64,000 bases of DNA from Oscillospiraceae bacterium (GCA_015068425.1 SVKK01000002.1:62001-126000), one strand, 5' to 3'; shown: positions 1 through 10,166, counted from the stretch's first letter. Numbers and translations: made by a program. Notes: generated from the letters alone by a model not told the origin.

Positions 1-2
1 GT

Positions 3-374
3 CCCTTGAACGGTCTGGTTTCCGCATTTGCCCAGTGCAAGGATGATGTGATTTTTGTTACCGGAACCGACCTTCCTTTTGGCGAGCCTAAGCTTGCTCT
101 GCGGCTTGCAGAGCTTATTGGAGATGCGGATGCCTGCATTATGCGTCGGGGGAAAAAGGGCTTTGAGCCTCTTTTTGCGATTTACCGAAGGGTTTGCGGC
201 GAAAAGGCCGATGAGTGTCTTGCTCAGGGGAAAAAATCCATACGGGATCTGCTGGAAATTGTGAATGTTCGCTATGTGGAAAGCGATGAAATAGCGGAGT
301 TTGATCTCGATAAAATCCTTATGAATGTAAATACCGAAGAAGAATATGAAAATATGAAAAATTTAATGATTTAA
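3..374 (+). CDS. MobA-like NTP transferase (molybdenum cofactor guanylyltransferase family), 5' truncated by window edge
   Basis: ORF open to the window start; 'VTGTDLPF..' and 'GFEPLFAIYRR' resemble MobA/NTP_transf_3. Confidence 0.75.
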   Translation, partial: PLNGLVSAFAQCKDDVIFVTGTDLPFGEPKLALRLAELIGDADACIMRRGKKGFEPLFAIYRRVCGEKADECLAQGKKSIRDLLEIVNVRYVESDEIAEFDLDKILMNVNTEEEYENMKNLMI

Positions 375-448
375 ATTCCAAAATCGTATTGACAATCGAT
401 TTAAAGTGTGACATTATTTACCCGTGTCCAAAAGCTATTATGTGATAG

Positions 449-479
449 ATCACGGCAGCTTTTTGCTGCCGTGATTTTG
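449..479 (+). terminator. Intrinsic terminator-like hairpin
   Basis: atcacggcagc-ttttt-gctgccgtgat followed by ttttg. Confidence 0.6.
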
Positions 480-502
480 ATTATTTTAGGAGAGAAACAA
501 AA

Positions 503-2137
503 ATGCCTATTACCGAGCTGCTATCCAGAAATGCAACCTACTTCAAAAACGAGGTAGCTCTTGTTGAGATAAATCCCGCTGTTAATGCCCCAAGAGTTAC
601 ATGGAGAGAATATTCCCTTATTGAATCCAGCCGCGGCGGAGCTTTCCGCAAGGAGATGAGTTGGGGAGATTTTGAGAAAAAGGCAAGCCGTTTTGCTAAC
701 CTTCTTCTCACCCGTGGAATAAAAAAGGGTGATAAGGTTGCCATACTTCTTATGAATTGCCTTGAGTGGCTTCCTATCTATTTCGGCATACTTAAAACCG
801 GCGCTCTTGTGGTTCCTCTCAACTACCGTTATACTGCGGAAGAAATCCGCTACTGTCTTGACCTTGCGGATGTTGATGCTCTTGTTTTCGGACCTGAATT
901 TACCGGTCGTGTTGAGGAAATGCTTCACAGAGTGCCAAGGGTAAAAAACTGCTTCTATGTTGGCGAAGATTGCCCTTCCTTTGCGGATAGCTATGACACT
1001 CTTATTGAGTACTGCTCCACAAGTTCTCCCAGCATTTTTATAGAAGACAGTGACGAGGCAGCAATATATTTTTCCTCAGGAACAACCGGTTTTCCCAAGG
1101 CAATAATACATAATCACGAAAGCCTTATGCATGCCTGCAAGGCTGAACAGGCTCACCACGGGCAGACAAGGGATGATGTGTTCCTCTGCATTCCGCCCCT
1201 TTACCATACAGGCGCAAAAATGCATTGGTTCGGAAGTCTTATTTCGGGAAGCCGCGGTGTAATTCTCCGCGGAGTAAGCCCTGAATGGATACTGCGCACC
1301 GTAAGTGAGGAGCGCTGCACCATCGTCTGGCTGCTTGTTCCCTGGGCTCAGGATATTCTTGATGCCATAGACAGGGGAGATGTCGAACTTGGTAAGTATG
1401 AGCTGAGCCAGTGGAGACTTATGCATATAGGTGCTCAGCCTGTGCCTCCAAGTCTTATCAAGCGCTGGATGGAAAAATTCCCAACTCACCAGTATGACAC
1501 AAACTACGGCCTTTCTGAGTCCATTGGACCCGGCTGCGTCCATCTGGGTGTTGAGAATATTGACAGAGTCGGTGCAATCGGAATTCCCGGTTATGGCTGG
1601 GAAGTGAAAATTGTGGATGATAAGCGCTGTGAGGTAGAAAAGGGCGAGGTAGGTGAGCTTGCCGTTAAAGGACCCGGCGTTATGCTCAGATACTACAAAG
1701 ACGAGAAGGCAACAAACGCTGTTCTTGATAATGGTTGGCTTTATACCGGAGATATGGCACAGATGGATAATGAAGGCTTCATCTATCTTGTTGACCGAAA
1801 GAAGGATGTTATAATTTCCGGCGGCGAAAACCTCTATCCCGTACAGATAGAAGATTTCCTCCGTGGCCATAGCCGTATAAAGGATGTTGCCGTTATAGGA
1901 CTTCCCGATAAGCGTCTTGGAGAGATTGCCGCAGCAATAATCGAGGTTAAGGAAGGCGAGAGCCTGAGTGAAGCGGAAGTTAACAGCTTCTGTCTGGCTC
2001 TTCCCAGATATAAGCGACCCAAAAAGATAATCTTTGCGGAAGTTCCCCGCAATCCCACCGGTAAAATTGAGAAACCCAAGCTCCGCAAGCTTTACCGCAG
2101 CGAGAACCTCGTTGCAAAGCAGGTTGAGCTTCAATAA
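503..2137 (+). CDS. AMP-dependent acyl-CoA synthetase/ligase (class I adenylate-forming)
   Basis: 'YFSSGTTGFPKAIIHNH' P-loop motif, 'YTGDMAQMDNEGFIYLVDRKKDVIISGGENLYP', C-terminal 'PRNPTGKIEKPKLR'. Confidence 0.92.
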   Translation: MPITELLSRNATYFKNEVALVEINPAVNAPRVTWREYSLIESSRGGAFRKEMSWGDFEKKASRFANLLLTRGIKKGDKVAILLMNCLEWLPIYFGILKTGALVVPLNYRYTAEEIRYCLDLADVDALVFGPEFTGRVEEMLHRVPRVKNCFYVGEDCPSFADSYDTLIEYCSTSSPSIFIEDSDEAAIYFSSGTTGFPKAIIHNHESLMHACKAEQAHHGQTRDDVFLCIPPLYHTGAKMHWFGSLISGSRGVILRGVSPEWILRTVSEERCTIVWLLVPWAQDILDAIDRGDVELGKYELSQWRLMHIGAQPVPPSLIKRWMEKFPTHQYDTNYGLSESIGPGCVHLGVENIDRVGAIGIPGYGWEVKIVDDKRCEVEKGEVGELAVKGPGVMLRYYKDEKATNAVLDNGWLYTGDMAQMDNEGFIYLVDRKKDVIISGGENLYPVQIEDFLRGHSRIKDVAVIGLPDKRLGEIAAAIIEVKEGESLSEAEVNSFCLALPRYKRPKKIIFAEVPRNPTGKIEKPKLRKLYRSENLVAKQVELQ

Positions 2138-2168
2138 GAAAAAGGCTGTCTTGGACAGCCTTTTTCTT
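2136..2168. terminator. Bidirectional terminator between convergent genes
   Basis: aagaaaaaggctgtc-ttg-gacagcctttttctt. Confidence 0.85.
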
Positions 2169-2733
2169 ATTTTATTTTATTGTCAATTTCTCTTTTTACA
2201 TCATTAAGAATGGCGGTCACATCCGCGCCGTCAATATCAAGATTTTCGGCCATAAAACAGCAGCAATCTTCAATACCGAAATAGGCCTCGGCCATTGTCT
2301 TGCAGTAATCGTAGCCGAAGTTTGCGAAAACCGGCCCTCCGGCGGTTGTGATGTAAATCATCCTTTTTGCTTTGCAGAGGCTTTCGGGGAATCCCTGAGC
2401 TGTGTAACGGAAGGTGAGTCCCGTAACGGTGATGTGCTCAAAATACAGCCTTAGAGTGGCGGGAAAGATAAGATCCCAGTAAGGCGCTGCAATAACGATT
2501 GTATCAGCCTCAGCGAATTGGCGTGCATATCGAAGTAGGGGGTGGTTTATTTCTCCTTCAGAAATAAGCTTATCGCGCATAAGGAGCATTTCGTTTGTGT
2601 AAGGAGGGAGTTCCTCATCAATAAGACGCAGCTCTTCAACGCTGCCTTTTAGATACTTAAGAGCGAACTTTGCCAGTTCATATGTTCTGGATTCAGGGCG
2701 TACGCATGCATTTATAAAAAGAATTTTGTCCAT
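2167..2733 (-). CDS. NAD(P)H-dependent FMN oxidoreductase (flavodoxin-like fold, AzoR/NQO type)
   Basis: 'ILFINACVRPESRT...IVIAAPYWDLIFPATLRLYFEHI' and 'ITTAGGPV'. Confidence 0.8.
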   Translation of the reverse strand: MDKILFINACVRPESRTYELAKFALKYLKGSVEELRLIDEELPPYTNEMLLMRDKLISEGEINHPLLRYARQFAEADTIVIAAPYWDLIFPATLRLYFEHITVTGLTFRYTAQGFPESLCKAKRMIYITTAGGPVFANFGYDYCKTMAEAYFGIEDCCCFMAENLDIDGADVTAILNDVKREIDNKIK

Positions 2734-2822
2734 TTTCTGTTCCTTCCTTTAGGGGATGCTTTATTTTAACACTAAGTTTTCTTTCGGGCAAGAACATTGA
2801 TTTTGTTCTTCTCTTCCTGCAG

Positions 2823-3590
2823 GTGCTATTGCTTTTGATAAAACTATTTGTTATAATATCGGAGAATATAAAGGGGTATTATGCCCTGTGGAGGTTTGCT
2901 GTGAACGGATTTCAAACATTCTGGAATGGACTTGACTGGACCATTTTAATGGATATGCTTGTTTCCATTATACCCGCCCTCGTGTGCATAACCCTCCATG
3001 AGCTTGCCCACGGCTTTGTGGCGTGGAGGATGGGCGATGATACGGCAAAATTGGCAGGAAGACTTACTCTCAATCCAATAAAACATATCGACATTATGGG
3101 TCTCATAATGATGATTGTTTTCCGTTTCGGCTGGGCAAAACCCGTTCCCATAAATATGGAGAAATTCAAAAATCCGAAAATGGGAATGGCATTGTGCGCT
3201 GCTGCGGGGCCTATCTGCAATGTGTTGCTTTGTGGACTGCTTTTACTTGTCTACGGATTTCTGTTTTTACCATTAACCCGAATCGGGACTCAATGGGCAT
3301 TTATTGTTTTGCAGACTGTGGAAGTAACTGCTTATCTTAGTTTGGCTCTTGCGGTGTTCAATATTCTTCCTATCTCTCCATTAGACGGCAGTAAGGTGCT
3401 TTTCTCCTTCCTGAAACCTCATCAATACAGTAAACTGATGCGCTATGAACGCTACGGAATGGTAATTCTTATAGTGCTGATGATTACAAATATTCTTGAT
3501 AACCCCCTTTCCGCGATTACCGCTTGGCTTTATGAAAGGTTGTTTTTCCTTGCGGAAATGACATTTTCCATAGCGCAAAAAATTTTTTAA
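2823..3590 (+). CDS. Site-2 protease family (M50) membrane metalloprotease
   Basis: 'TLHELAHGFVAWRMGDDTAKLAGRLTLNPIKHID' and 'NILPISPLDGSKVL'; the true start may be internal. Confidence 0.88.
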   Translation: MLLLLIKLFVIISENIKGYYALWRFAVNGFQTFWNGLDWTILMDMLVSIIPALVCITLHELAHGFVAWRMGDDTAKLAGRLTLNPIKHIDIMGLIMMIVFRFGWAKPVPINMEKFKNPKMGMALCAAAGPICNVLLCGLLLLVYGFLFLPLTRIGTQWAFIVLQTVEVTAYLSLALAVFNILPISPLDGSKVLFSFLKPHQYSKLMRYERYGMVILIVLMITNILDNPLSAITAWLYERLFFLAEMTFSIAQKIF

Positions 3591-3603
3591 CAGGACTGAA
3601 TAA

Positions 3604-4398
3604 ATGGAACCCACATATCATCTTGAGGGCGTCATTCAGACAAAAGAGGAGATGGCCGATTTTGAAGGTCCTCTCAATCTTATACTGATGCTCCTTTCCA
3701 AAAATAAAATAGAGATTCGTGATATTCAGATTTCTCTTATTCTTGAGCAGTATCTTTCCTATCTGGACGAGATGAAGGCTATGGATCTTGAGGTGGCCAG
3801 TGAATTTGTGCAAATGGCATCGCACCTTTTGTATATCAAGACCAAAATGCTTCTCTCCGGCGGGGAGGAAGAGGTCAGCGAGCTCGAGCTTCTTATGTCG
3901 AGCCTTGAGCAGTTGAGAGCAAAGGATGTATACAACAACATCAAGGAGATTACTCCGTATCTTCTGAAAGCATCCGAGCAGGGAGCGCTTATCCACGTGA
4001 AAGCTCCTGAGGTTTTAGGAACGCTGAAGGAATACCGATACAGCCACGAACCGTGGGAGCTTCTTAAAGCTATGAACGGTGTTTTGGGACGGGGAAAAAC
4101 TGCTGCCGACGCAGAAGGGGAAAATCCTATACGCAGAAGAATAGTTCCCAAACGCATAATCTATAATGTTCGCGAAAAGAGCAGAGAGATAATCGAACGC
4201 CTTAAAAGTCACGGCAAAACCTCCCTTGCTGTTCTTTATGCGGAAAGTCACAGCCGCAGTGAAATTGTTGCAACTTTCGTATCCGTTCTTGAGCTTTGCT
4301 CTCTCGGACATCTGAAAATGAGCAGGGGAGAGGACGAAATTCTTGTTGAGTTCGTCGGCGGCGATACTGAAGACATTCTTAAAATGATAAGTGAATAG
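3604..4398 (+). CDS. scpA: Segregation and condensation protein A
   Basis: 'DFEGPLNLILMLLSKNKIEIRDIQISLILEQYLSYL'; next to scpB. Confidence 0.93.
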   Translation: MEPTYHLEGVIQTKEEMADFEGPLNLILMLLSKNKIEIRDIQISLILEQYLSYLDEMKAMDLEVASEFVQMASHLLYIKTKMLLSGGEEEVSELELLMSSLEQLRAKDVYNNIKEITPYLLKASEQGALIHVKAPEVLGTLKEYRYSHEPWELLKAMNGVLGRGKTAADAEGENPIRRRIVPKRIIYNVREKSREIIERLKSHGKTSLAVLYAESHSRSEIVATFVSVLELCSLGHLKMSRGEDEILVEFVGGDTEDILKMISE

Positions 4399-4410
4399 GA
4401 ATCGATAAAT

Positions 4411-5010
4411 ATGGAAATCAATGAAATATGCTCCGCTGTTGAGGCAATCTTGTTTGCTTCCGGTGAAAGTGTGCCCGTTTCCCGCATTGCCAAGGTATTG
4501 GGCGTGAATGAAGCGGAAATTTATGCCGCTGCAGATTCCCTCGCAGCCGAGTATGAAAGTGCTCTTCGGGGAATTCGCCTTTTAAAACTTGATACATCGC
4601 TGCAGCTTTGCTCCGCAAAGGAGTATTCGCAGCTTGTTACAATGGCTCTTGAAACAAGAAAATCCCCTAAGCTTTCGCCTTCATCTTTGGAGGTTCTTGC
4701 AATTGTAGCCTACTATCAGCCTGTGACCCGCGCTTATGTGGATCAGGTTCGCGGTGTAGACAGCAGTTATACCCTGAGTGTCCTTGTGGAGAAGGGGCTT
4801 ATTGAGCCCTGCGGAAAACTGGATGTTCCCGGCAGACCCACAATCTATAAAACGGGCGAAGTTTTTCTTCGCACTATGGGAATCAGCAGTGTGGACGAGC
4901 TTCCCGCTCTTCCTGATATTGCAAGCGATGAAGGTATTATTGAACTGCAGAATAAGATTGACGCACTTAGGTCAGGCGAGCTTGAAGGACAGATGAGCTT
5001 CGACCAGTAA
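4411..5010 (+). CDS. scpB: Segregation and condensation protein B
   Basis: 'EAILFASGESVPVSRIAKVLG' and 'SLEVLAIVAYYQPVTRAYVDQVRGVDSSYTLSVLVEKGLIE..GRPTIYKTGEVFLRTMGI'. Confidence 0.95.
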   Translation: MEINEICSAVEAILFASGESVPVSRIAKVLGVNEAEIYAAADSLAAEYESALRGIRLLKLDTSLQLCSAKEYSQLVTMALETRKSPKLSPSSLEVLAIVAYYQPVTRAYVDQVRGVDSSYTLSVLVEKGLIEPCGKLDVPGRPTIYKTGEVFLRTMGISSVDELPALPDIASDEGIIELQNKIDALRSGELEGQMSFDQ

Positions 5011-5040
5011 TTTAGTTTCGTATTCGAAAGGGGTGGTAAA

Positions 5041-5715
5041 TTGATTGCCCTTGGGATAATAATAGTTATATTGCTCCTTGCCCTGCTGCTGCGCGTTGGA
5101 GCGGACGCGTCTTATACTGACGGGATTTTCTCCTTTGCGATCAAATTCGGCCCCTTCAGCAAAAAGCTGCTTCCGGTCTCCAAAAAAACGGAGGGAGAAG
5201 AAAAGAAACCCCAAAAGGAAAAGAAGAAAAAGAAAGCTCCTGCCGAAGGCAAGAATGAGAAAAAGAAGTCCAGCAAGAAAAAGTTCAATCTGCACGATAT
5301 TCTTGGAATTATTAAAATCGGACTTAAAACTCTTGGAAACTTCTGGAGGAAAATCAGCGTTGACCATCTGAGGCTTCATTTTGTGTTTGGCGGCAGTGAC
5401 CCCTATGACACAGTAATGGGCTTTGGGCGCTTCAATGCCGCTGTCGGTGCACTTCTTCCTCTTTTGCATAAGGTTTTTAATATCAAGGACGAGGATTACG
5501 ACTCGAGAATTGACTTTGAAGCCGAAAAAATTAAAGTTGATGCCCGTATATGTGCAACTATCAGAATTGGAGAAATACTAATAGTTGCGCTGTGTGCCCT
5601 TTATGCTTTGATAAGATGGTATCTGCCTATAAGCCGCCGCAATAAAGCTGCAGCAAGGCCTGAAAATTCAAATGAAAAAATAACAGAAAATACTTCTGCT
5701 GAGAAAGGAAATTGA
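5041..5715 (+). CDS. DUF2953-type protein (linked to ytfJ)
   Basis: N-terminal TM segment, Lys-rich linker, 'HFVFGGSDPYDTVMGFGRFNAAVGALLP'; directly upstream of ytfJ. Confidence 0.75.
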   Translation: MIALGIIIVILLLALLLRVGADASYTDGIFSFAIKFGPFSKKLLPVSKKTEGEEKKPQKEKKKKKAPAEGKNEKKKSSKKKFNLHDILGIIKIGLKTLGNFWRKISVDHLRLHFVFGGSDPYDTVMGFGRFNAAVGALLPLLHKVFNIKDEDYDSRIDFEAEKIKVDARICATIRIGEILIVALCALYALIRWYLPISRRNKAAARPENSNEKITENTSAEKGN

Positions 5716-5717
5716 AA

Positions 5718-6116
5718 ATGGAAAACAATAATATCGGTTCTCTTATGGATGTCACTATGAACAAAATGCGCGAGATGGTGGATGTTGATACTATTGTAGG
5801 TTCTCCCATTACCACTCCTGACGGAATAACTATAATCCCTGTCTCTAAGGTCAGCTACGGTTTTGCATCCGGCGGCAGTGATTTCACCGTAAAAGAAAAG
5901 AACGGTTTCGGCGGCGGTAACGGCGCAGGAATCAAAATCGATCCTATCGGTTTCCTTATCGTTAAGGACGGCGGCGTTCGTATGATAAATGTCACTCCTC
6001 CCGCATCCACCACCATTGACAGAGCTATTGAAAAAGCTCCCGAGTTTATTGATATGGTGGATTCCATTATTGCCAAGTATGTTGATAAGAAGAACTCAAA
6101 GGAAGTTCAGGAATAA
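5718..6116 (+). CDS. ytfJ: GerW/YtfJ family sporulation protein
   Basis: 'VDVDTIVGSPITTPDGITIIPVSKVSYGFASGGSDF...GGGNGAGIKIDPIGFLIV'. Confidence 0.92.
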   Translation: MENNNIGSLMDVTMNKMREMVDVDTIVGSPITTPDGITIIPVSKVSYGFASGGSDFTVKEKNGFGGGNGAGIKIDPIGFLIVKDGGVRMINVTPPASTTIDRAIEKAPEFIDMVDSIIAKYVDKKNSKEVQE

Positions 6117-6135
6117 TTTTTGAATAATAAGCAAT

Positions 6136-6167
6136 AATAAGCACTACCCAAAAGGGTGGTGCTTATT
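6136..6167 (+). promoter_or_regulatory. Hairpin covering the RBS and abutting the dac start codon
   Basis: AATAAGCACTACCC-AAAA-GGGTGGTGCTTATT immediately before ATG at 6168 (14-bp stem, one T-G pair). Confidence 0.55.
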
Positions 6168-7208
6168 ATGAAAAAATTGATTTTTGCAATTATCATTGCT
6201 CTTTGCGCATTCTCCATCGGGGAGGTAACGGCCTATTCCGACGGTATAAGCGCGAAATCCGCAATAGTATATGAACCACTGAGCAAAACAGTATTATATG
6301 AAAAATCAGCTGATGAGCAAATGCTTGTTGCCAGCACAACAAAGATTATGACCGCACTTATAGTCATTGAAAACTGTTCGCTTGATGAAAAAGTCGAGGT
6401 AAACAGCGGGCATTCGTCAGTTGAAGGCAGCAGTATGTATCTTCGTCCTGACGGAGAATATACGGTTGAAGATCTTCTTTACGGTCTTATGCTGGCGTCG
6501 GGAAACGATGCGGCAGCAGCTCTTGCAGACCACGCGGCGGGAAGTATGGAGAGCTTTGCTGAGCTTATGAATGAAAAATGCCGTGAACTTTCTCTTGAGA
6601 ACACGCATTTTGTAAATGCTCACGGTCTTGACGCACAAGAGCATTATTCTTCAGCAAGGGATCTTGCCATAATAACGGCGGCTGCAATGGAAAATGAGAC
6701 CTTTTGCCATGTTTTTTCCTGCCGTTCATATACTGTTGACGGAAATACGTTTTATAATCACAATAAGCTGTTGGATACCTGTTCCGGCTGCATAGGCGGC
6801 AAAACCGGTTTTACAAAAAAAGCAGGCAGAGTACTTGTCTCCTGCGTTGAACGCAGCGGTATGAGGCTCATTTGCGTAACAATTTCAGCTCCTGATGATT
6901 GGAATGACCACATAAGCTTATATGAGCAATGTTTTGATGAATATGATTTTGTTCCTATTTCAAATAGTGAATTTCATATTCCCGTCATTTCCGGGGTTGA
7001 AGAAGCTGTATGCCTATCCTTTGAGATGCCCGGTGTTGTTGTTCCGAAGAATTTATCTTCGGAACTTGAGTTTCATCTGCCAAGATTTGTGTTTGCTCCC
7101 ATTGAAGCGGGGGAAAGGGCAGGATATGCAGAGCTTATATCCGGAGGGAATACTGTCGAAAAGGTAGATATATACTTTGGAGAAAGTGTTTCCCGCAGGC
7201 AAAAATAA
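6168..7208 (+). CDS. D-alanyl-D-alanine carboxypeptidase (S11 family, DacF/DacB-like)
   Basis: 'ASTTKIMTALIVIE' SxxK, 'SGNDAA', 'KTGFTKKAGR' KTG motif; signal peptide. Confidence 0.92.
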   Translation: MKKLIFAIIIALCAFSIGEVTAYSDGISAKSAIVYEPLSKTVLYEKSADEQMLVASTTKIMTALIVIENCSLDEKVEVNSGHSSVEGSSMYLRPDGEYTVEDLLYGLMLASGNDAAAALADHAAGSMESFAELMNEKCRELSLENTHFVNAHGLDAQEHYSSARDLAIITAAAMENETFCHVFSCRSYTVDGNTFYNHNKLLDTCSGCIGGKTGFTKKAGRVLVSCVERSGMRLICVTISAPDDWNDHISLYEQCFDEYDFVPISNSEFHIPVISGVEEAVCLSFEMPGVVVPKNLSSELEFHLPRFVFAPIEAGERAGYAELISGGNTVEKVDIYFGESVSRRQK

Positions 7209-7229
7209 TATCCGCTTTGGAGAAATCTT

Positions 7230-7958
7230 ATGAAAGAACGGCTTCAAAAAATTATATCCGCTTCTGGAATATGCTCCCGGAGGGCGGCTGAAAAGCTTAT
7301 CTCGGAAGGAAAAGTTCTTGTGAACGGCACAGCTGCATCTTTGGGCGAGAGCGCAGACCCGGAAACCGATGAAATTATGGTTGAGGGAAAGCGCCTGACG
7401 TTAAAAGATGAACGTACATATATTATGCTCAATAAGCCCCGTGGATTTGTAACAACTCTTAGCGATGAGAAAGGCAGAAAAACGGTGGCTGAGCTTGTTG
7501 CGGACTGCGGCAAAAGGGTTTATCCTGTTGGCAGGCTTGATTTGGATAGCGAAGGCCTTTTGATTTTCACTGATGACGGTGAGTTTGCCAACGCCCTCAT
7601 GCATCCGAAATTTGAGATAAAAAAGACATATGAAACGCTGGTGGGCGGGGACGCGGAAACGGCGCTTCCTGTTCTAAGATCGGCAATGGAAATAGACGGA
7701 TATACTATCAGACCCGCCGAGGTTGAGATTCTTGGAAGGGAAGAGGGTAAAACCCTTTTGTCCATTACTATACACGAAGGCCGCAACAGACAGGTCAGGA
7801 AGATGTGCGAGAAGGCTTTCCTTCGGGTTCACAGGCTTAAAAGAGTATGCGAAGGTCCTTTGCGTCTTGGAGAGCTTCCTCTCGGGAAATGGCGTAAACT
7901 TAGCCAAAATGAAATGAAGGAATTAAGAAATGTCATTTTTGGCAGCCAAACCGATTAA
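7230..7958 (+). CDS. rluB: Pseudouridine synthase RluB family
   Basis: N-terminal S4 domain 'ERLQKIISASGICSRRAAEKLISEGKVLVNG'; 'YPVGRLDLDSEGLLIFTDDG'. Confidence 0.9.
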   Translation: MKERLQKIISASGICSRRAAEKLISEGKVLVNGTAASLGESADPETDEIMVEGKRLTLKDERTYIMLNKPRGFVTTLSDEKGRKTVAELVADCGKRVYPVGRLDLDSEGLLIFTDDGEFANALMHPKFEIKKTYETLVGGDAETALPVLRSAMEIDGYTIRPAEVEILGREEGKTLLSITIHEGRNRQVRKMCEKAFLRVHRLKRVCEGPLRLGELPLGKWRKLSQNEMKELRNVIFGSQTD

Positions 7959-8017
7959 ATTCAAAAAGTATTGCAATTTTTTTGCAAAATATCTTGCAAA
8001 ATCATTAATTGAATTGT

Positions 8018-8058
8018 AAAATATACTACATCGTTTTATACGGTGTAGTATATTTTTT
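8018..8058 (+). terminator. Intrinsic terminator
   Basis: aaaatatactacatcg-ttttata-cggtgtagtatatttttt. Confidence 0.8.
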
Positions 8059-8080
8059 GTTGCATATTAGAGGTGAAAGT

Positions 8081-8941
8081 ATGGAAGATATTCTTGCAGT
8101 TTTGGCAAATGGGGAGAAGCGTTTTTCCAAAGGCCAGAAGCTTATCGCAAAATATATTCTTGAAAATTATGATAAGGCTGCCTTTATGACGGCTGGCAAA
8201 CTTGGAAACACTGTGGGTGTCAGCGAATCCACAGTTGTTCGCTTTGCTTCCGAACTGGGGTATGACGGTTATCCCGAAATGCGCAAAGCCATTCAGGAGA
8301 TGATCCGTTCCCGTTTGACCAGCGTTCAGCGCATTGAAGTGGCAAAGGAGCTTATGGATGAAGAGACCGTACTTGAAAGCGTTCTCTGCTCTGATATGGA
8401 AAAGCTTCAGACAACTCTTGATGAATGCGATAAGGAGTCCTTCGCCGCTGCGGTTGACAGCATTGTAAATGCCAATCACATTTATATTGTTGGTATGCGA
8501 TCATCCACCTGCCTTGCCAACTTTATGGGCTTTTACCTGAATCTCCTTCTTGAAAACATTCATATTATTCAGGATACTACTGTCAGCGAGGTTTATGAGC
8601 AGATAATCCGCATCAAGGAAGGCGATGTTTTCATTGGAATAAGTTATCCCCGCTATTCCAGCAGAACAGTCAAAGCAATGAAGTTTGCCAAGAGCACCGG
8701 AGCAAAGGTAATCGGAATTACTGACGGCATGAATTCTCCTTTTGTTGATGTTTCCGATATTTTGCTTTTTGCCAAGAGCGACATGGTGTCCTTCCTGGAT
8801 TCCCTTGTTGCACCTCTCAGTCTTATAAATGCTCTCATTGTGTCTGTGGGCACCAAGAGTAAGGATAATGTTTCCAATATCTTTAAGCGCCTTGAAACTA
8901 TCTGGGCCGATTATGAAGTGTATGAACATTCAAAGCTGTGA
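8081..8941 (+). CDS. MurR/RpiR family transcriptional regulator (HTH_6 + SIS)
   Basis: 'KLGNTVGVSESTVVRFASELGYDGYPEMRKAIQ' and SIS domain; start moved to ATG 8081 downstream of terminator. Confidence 0.9.
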   Translation: MEDILAVLANGEKRFSKGQKLIAKYILENYDKAAFMTAGKLGNTVGVSESTVVRFASELGYDGYPEMRKAIQEMIRSRLTSVQRIEVAKELMDEETVLESVLCSDMEKLQTTLDECDKESFAAAVDSIVNANHIYIVGMRSSTCLANFMGFYLNLLLENIHIIQDTTVSEVYEQIIRIKEGDVFIGISYPRYSSRTVKAMKFAKSTGAKVIGITDGMNSPFVDVSDILLFAKSDMVSFLDSLVAPLSLINALIVSVGTKSKDNVSNIFKRLETIWADYEVYEHSKL

Positions 8942-10154
8942 CGTTGTTATAATCGGAGGGGGCCCCGCGGGTATGATAGCTGCCTGCGAAGCTGCAGAGC
9001 GGGGAAGAAGCGTTGTCTTGCTGGAGTGGCAGAAATTTTGCGGACGTAAGCTTAGAATAACAGGTAAGGGCAGATGTAATGTTACCAATAACTGTGAAAT
9101 CAAGCCTTTTATGCAGAATGTTCCGGGAAATGCCAAGTTTCTTTTCAGTGCTCTGAATAGATTTTCCACGGCAGACACTATTGCCATGTTTGAGTCTCTC
9201 GGCGTACCGATGAAAACCGAGAGAGGAAACAGAGTTTTTCCTGTGAGCGATAATGCCCATGATGTGGCAAAGGCTCTTGAAAAACGTATGTTACGCAGCG
9301 GTGTAAAAATTGTGTATGCAAGAGCTCAGGAAATACTTACAGAGGACGGAAGTGTCTCTGCTGTGAGGACAGATAAAGGGCTGATTAAGTGTGCTGCCGC
9401 CGCAATATGCACAGGAGGAGTTAGTTATCCTTTAACCGGTTCAACGGGTGATGGACACCGTATGGCAAAAGCGCTCGGACACACCGTAACGGATCTTCGC
9501 CCCAGTCTTGTGCCTTTGGAGAGCGATGATGGCTACTGCGCCGAGATGCAGGGCTTTTCCCTTAAAAATGTTACTCTGAAGGTGTTTAACAGTGCGGACA
9601 AGCTGATTTTTTCCGAGCTCGGTGAAATGATGTTTACTCACTTTGGGGTAACCGGACCTCTTGTTTTGTCAGCAAGTGCCCATATGCGTGATTTTGAGCA
9701 TGAAAAATACCGGCTTGAAATTGATTTGAAGCCAGCCCTTGATGAAAAGAAGCTTGATGCAAGAATTCTCCGTGATTTTGAAAAATTTAAAAACAGAGAG
9801 TTTGCCAACTCTCTCTCGGAGCTTGCAGGGAGAACGATGATACCCGTTATTATAGCCCTTTCGGGCATTGCCCCGGAAACGAGGGTCAACTCAATCACCA
9901 AGGAACAGAGAAAAAAACTTCTTTCCATTTTTAAGGCTTTTCCGGTCAGTATTTCCGGAACAAGACCTTTAAGCGAGGCGATTGTTACTGCCGGCGGTGT
10001 CTCTGTTAAGGAGGTTGACCCAAGAACAATGGAAAGCAAAATTGTATCTGGGCTTTATTTCGCCGGTGAAGTTCTTGACTTGGATGCATATACCGGTGGA
10101 TTTAATCTGCAAATAGCCTGGTCTACAGGTTATGTTGCAGGACAAAGTGTTTGA
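8922..10154 (+). CDS. HI0933-family flavoprotein / aminoacetone oxidase family FAD-binding enzyme
   Basis: 'DVVIIGGGPAGMIAACEAAERG', 'GRKLRITGKGRCNVTNNC', 'YFAGEVLDLDAYTGGFNLQIAWSTGYVAG'. Confidence 0.9.
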   Translation: MNIQSCDVVIIGGGPAGMIAACEAAERGRSVVLLEWQKFCGRKLRITGKGRCNVTNNCEIKPFMQNVPGNAKFLFSALNRFSTADTIAMFESLGVPMKTERGNRVFPVSDNAHDVAKALEKRMLRSGVKIVYARAQEILTEDGSVSAVRTDKGLIKCAAAAICTGGVSYPLTGSTGDGHRMAKALGHTVTDLRPSLVPLESDDGYCAEMQGFSLKNVTLKVFNSADKLIFSELGEMMFTHFGVTGPLVLSASAHMRDFEHEKYRLEIDLKPALDEKKLDARILRDFEKFKNREFANSLSELAGRTMIPVIIALSGIAPETRVNSITKEQRKKLLSIFKAFPVSISGTRPLSEAIVTAGGVSVKEVDPRTMESKIVSGLYFAGEVLDLDAYTGGFNLQIAWSTGYVAGQSV

Positions 10155-10166
10155 TAGGAGGAAACT

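Noticed and set aside
1076-2134. 352-aa minus-strand ORF opposite the first acyl-CoA synthetase
   Set aside because: Antisense to conserved synthetase motifs; spurious.
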